From CAZJKE01 sp964555625 (GTDB lineage Bacteria; Planctomycetota; Phycisphaerae; Phycisphaerales; SM1A02), in NCBI GenBank assembly GCA_964555625.1, contig CAZKTE010000077.1:1-5571 (forward strand): a DNA stretch of 5,571 bases. The letters run 5' to 3'. The translations under genes and the position numbers were made by a program. A model generated the notes under the pieces. The model saw only the letters and a list, made by a program, of their open reading frames with translations. It was not told where the DNA came from and made no database searches. Of the stretch, positions 4,528 to 5,571 are shown one piece after another (position 1 is the first letter of the stretch; the number at the start of each line of letters is the position of its first letter).

Positions 4528-5571
4528 ATGACTACCACGATCCAGCACGTGCACGCTCGCCAAATCCTCGACAGCCGCGGCAATCCCACGGTCGAGTGCG
4601 AGGTAACTCTTGGTGGCGGCGCAGTGGGTCGGGCGGCCGTCCCCAGCGGCGCAAGCACCGGGGAGCACGAGGCCCTGGAACTGCGAGACGGCGATGTGGC
4701 CGCATGGTGCGGCAAGGGTGTGTCCAAGGCCGTCTCGAACGTCAACACGACGATCGCCGCCGCGGTGACCGGGATGGACGCGCGGGATCAGGCCGCCCTC
4801 GATGAGGCGATGATCGCCCTTGACGGCACGGAGACGAAGGCCAACCTCGGCGCCAACGCGATGCTTGGCGTGTCACTGGCCGCCGCGCATGCCGCGGCGA
4901 CCGCCAGCGGGCAACCGCTCTGGCAGTGGATTGGCGGCGAGGACGCGCACATTCTGCCGGTTCCGATGTTCAACATCCTCAACGGCGGCAAGCATGCCGA
5001 CAACACAGTCGACTTCCAGGAGTTCATGGTTCAGCCCTGGGGCTTCGACGACTACGCATCCGCCCTGCGATGCGGAGTCGAGATTTACCACGCCCTGCGA
5101 GGCGTCCTGGGCGAGCGAGGACTGTCGACGGCCGTCGGCGACGAGGGCGGATTCGCGCCAGACCTCACCGACAATGAGGACGCTCTGAAGGTGATCGAGG
5201 AGGCCGTCGATCGTGCCGGCTACGACCTGGGCGACCAGGTCGCCATCGCGTTGGATCCGGCAACCAGCGAGCTGGCAAGCGAAGGAAACGGGGATGGGTA
5301 CCGCTTCTTCAGCAGCGATCCGTCCCGCGTCGCCAGCAGCAGCGAGATGGTCGACCTGTGGGCGGACTGGTGCGAGCGGTATCCAATTCGGTCAATCGAG
5401 GATGGGCTCGCCGAGGACGACTGGGAGGGCTGGGCGCAGCTGACGGAGCGACTCGGCGATCGAGTGCAGCTGGTCGGCGACGACATCTTCGTCACGAATC
5501 CCATCTTCCTGGAGCGAGGCATCAGCGAGGGATGCGCCAACGCGATCCTCGTCAAGGTCAACCAGATCGGG
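4528..5571 (+). CDS. eno: Enolase (phosphopyruvate hydratase), 3' end outside window
   Basis: Catalyses 2-phosphoglycerate to phosphoenolpyruvate in glycolysis and gluconeogenesis, in the cytosol. The first 348 residues of about 430 are present. Conserved features in order are ILDSRGNPTVE (13-23); the mobile loop VPSGASTGEHEALELRDGD (38-56) with Ser40; GKGV (62-65); LGANAMLGVSLA (107-118); and LNGGKHADNTVDFQEFM (151-167) with His156 and Glu165. Then come GDEGGFAP (204-211) with Glu206; Mg-binding Asp243 in ALDPATSEL; Glu291 in SIEDG; Asp318 in VGDD; and the catalytic base Lys343 in LVKVNQIG. All residues needed for catalysis and magnesium binding that fall in the window are intact. The ATG at 4528 gives the standard N-terminus. 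No Shine-Dalgarno is seen; the 13-base gap after the dehydrogenase stop is C-rich and even contains CCTCC. It is probably co-transcribed with the dehydrogenase. Confidence 0.97.
   Translation, partial: MTTTIQHVHARQILDSRGNPTVECEVTLGGGAVGRAAVPSGASTGEHEALELRDGDVAAWCGKGVSKAVSNVNTTIAAAVTGMDARDQAALDEAMIALDGTETKANLGANAMLGVSLAAAHAAATASGQPLWQWIGGEDAHILPVPMFNILNGGKHADNTVDFQEFMVQPWGFDDYASALRCGVEIYHALRGVLGERGLSTAVGDEGGFAPDLTDNEDALKVIEEAVDRAGYDLGDQVAIALDPATSELASEGNGDGYRFFSSDPSRVASSSEMVDLWADWCERYPIRSIEDGLAEDDWEGWAQLTERLGDRVQLVGDDIFVTNPIFLERGISEGCANAILVKVNQIG
5223..5242. repeat. Perfect 8-bp inverted repeat with GCGA loop inside eno
   Basis: CGACCTGG and CCAGGTCG flank the four-base loop GCGA. On the mRNA this would be an eight-pair stem closed by a GNRA-type tetraloop. 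It encodes residues around YDLGDQVAI of enolase. No T-run follows, so it is not an intrinsic terminator. It may be chance in GC-rich coding sequence. Confidence 0.4.

Noticed and set aside
1..5571. Search by eye for CRISPR repeats, tRNA genes, insertion sequences and intrinsic terminators
   Set aside because: No regularly spaced repeats, cloverleaf-like segments, transposase motifs, or stem plus T-run were seen; nearly all bases are in well-supported coding regions.

Overview
The window is dense, GC-rich bacterial chromosome with almost no intergenic space. It holds six genes: four complete and two cut by the window edges. Codon use is uniform, strongly favouring G or C at third positions, and nothing looks recently transferred. 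I see no insertion sequence, CRISPR array, tRNA or rRNA. Only one of the five visible starts has a good Shine-Dalgarno sequence. High GC, sparse Shine-Dalgarno use and the gene set fit a Planctomycetota-type bacterium, perhaps a Phycisphaerae relative. That placement is a low-confidence inference, because no marker gene settles it.

Layout. Bases 2-181 (+) are the 3' end of a DUF4212-type small subunit. One base later comes its partner, a large sodium:solute symporter of the acetate/monocarboxylate (VC_2705/ActP-like) type (183-1928, +). Convergent with it are two genes on the minus strand: a sulfotransferase-like protein (3550-2828) and then a class IV, branched-chain-type aminotransferase (2824-1925). 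The symporter and aminotransferase genes share a CTAG in which both stop codons lie. Starting only 25 bases from the sulfotransferase start, and pointing the other way, is a D-2-hydroxyacid (phosphoglycerate-type) dehydrogenase (3576-4514, +). It is followed 13 bases later by enolase (4528 to the window edge, +).

How the genes may work together. The first pair forms one sodium-coupled transporter for acetate-like substrates. The dehydrogenase and enolase both act around phosphoglycerate: serine branch entry and lower glycolysis. The minus-strand pair is the most unusual part. The sulfotransferase-like protein and the aminotransferase are in the same order and the same reading frame, separated only by TGA-CCC-ATG. 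As I recall them, both halves closely resemble the two halves of a single fused plant protein, the branched-chain-amino-acid aminotransferase-like proteins of Arabidopsis (At3g05190/At5g27410). This looks like the split bacterial form of that poorly understood fusion, and it is the best candidate here for an under-described system.
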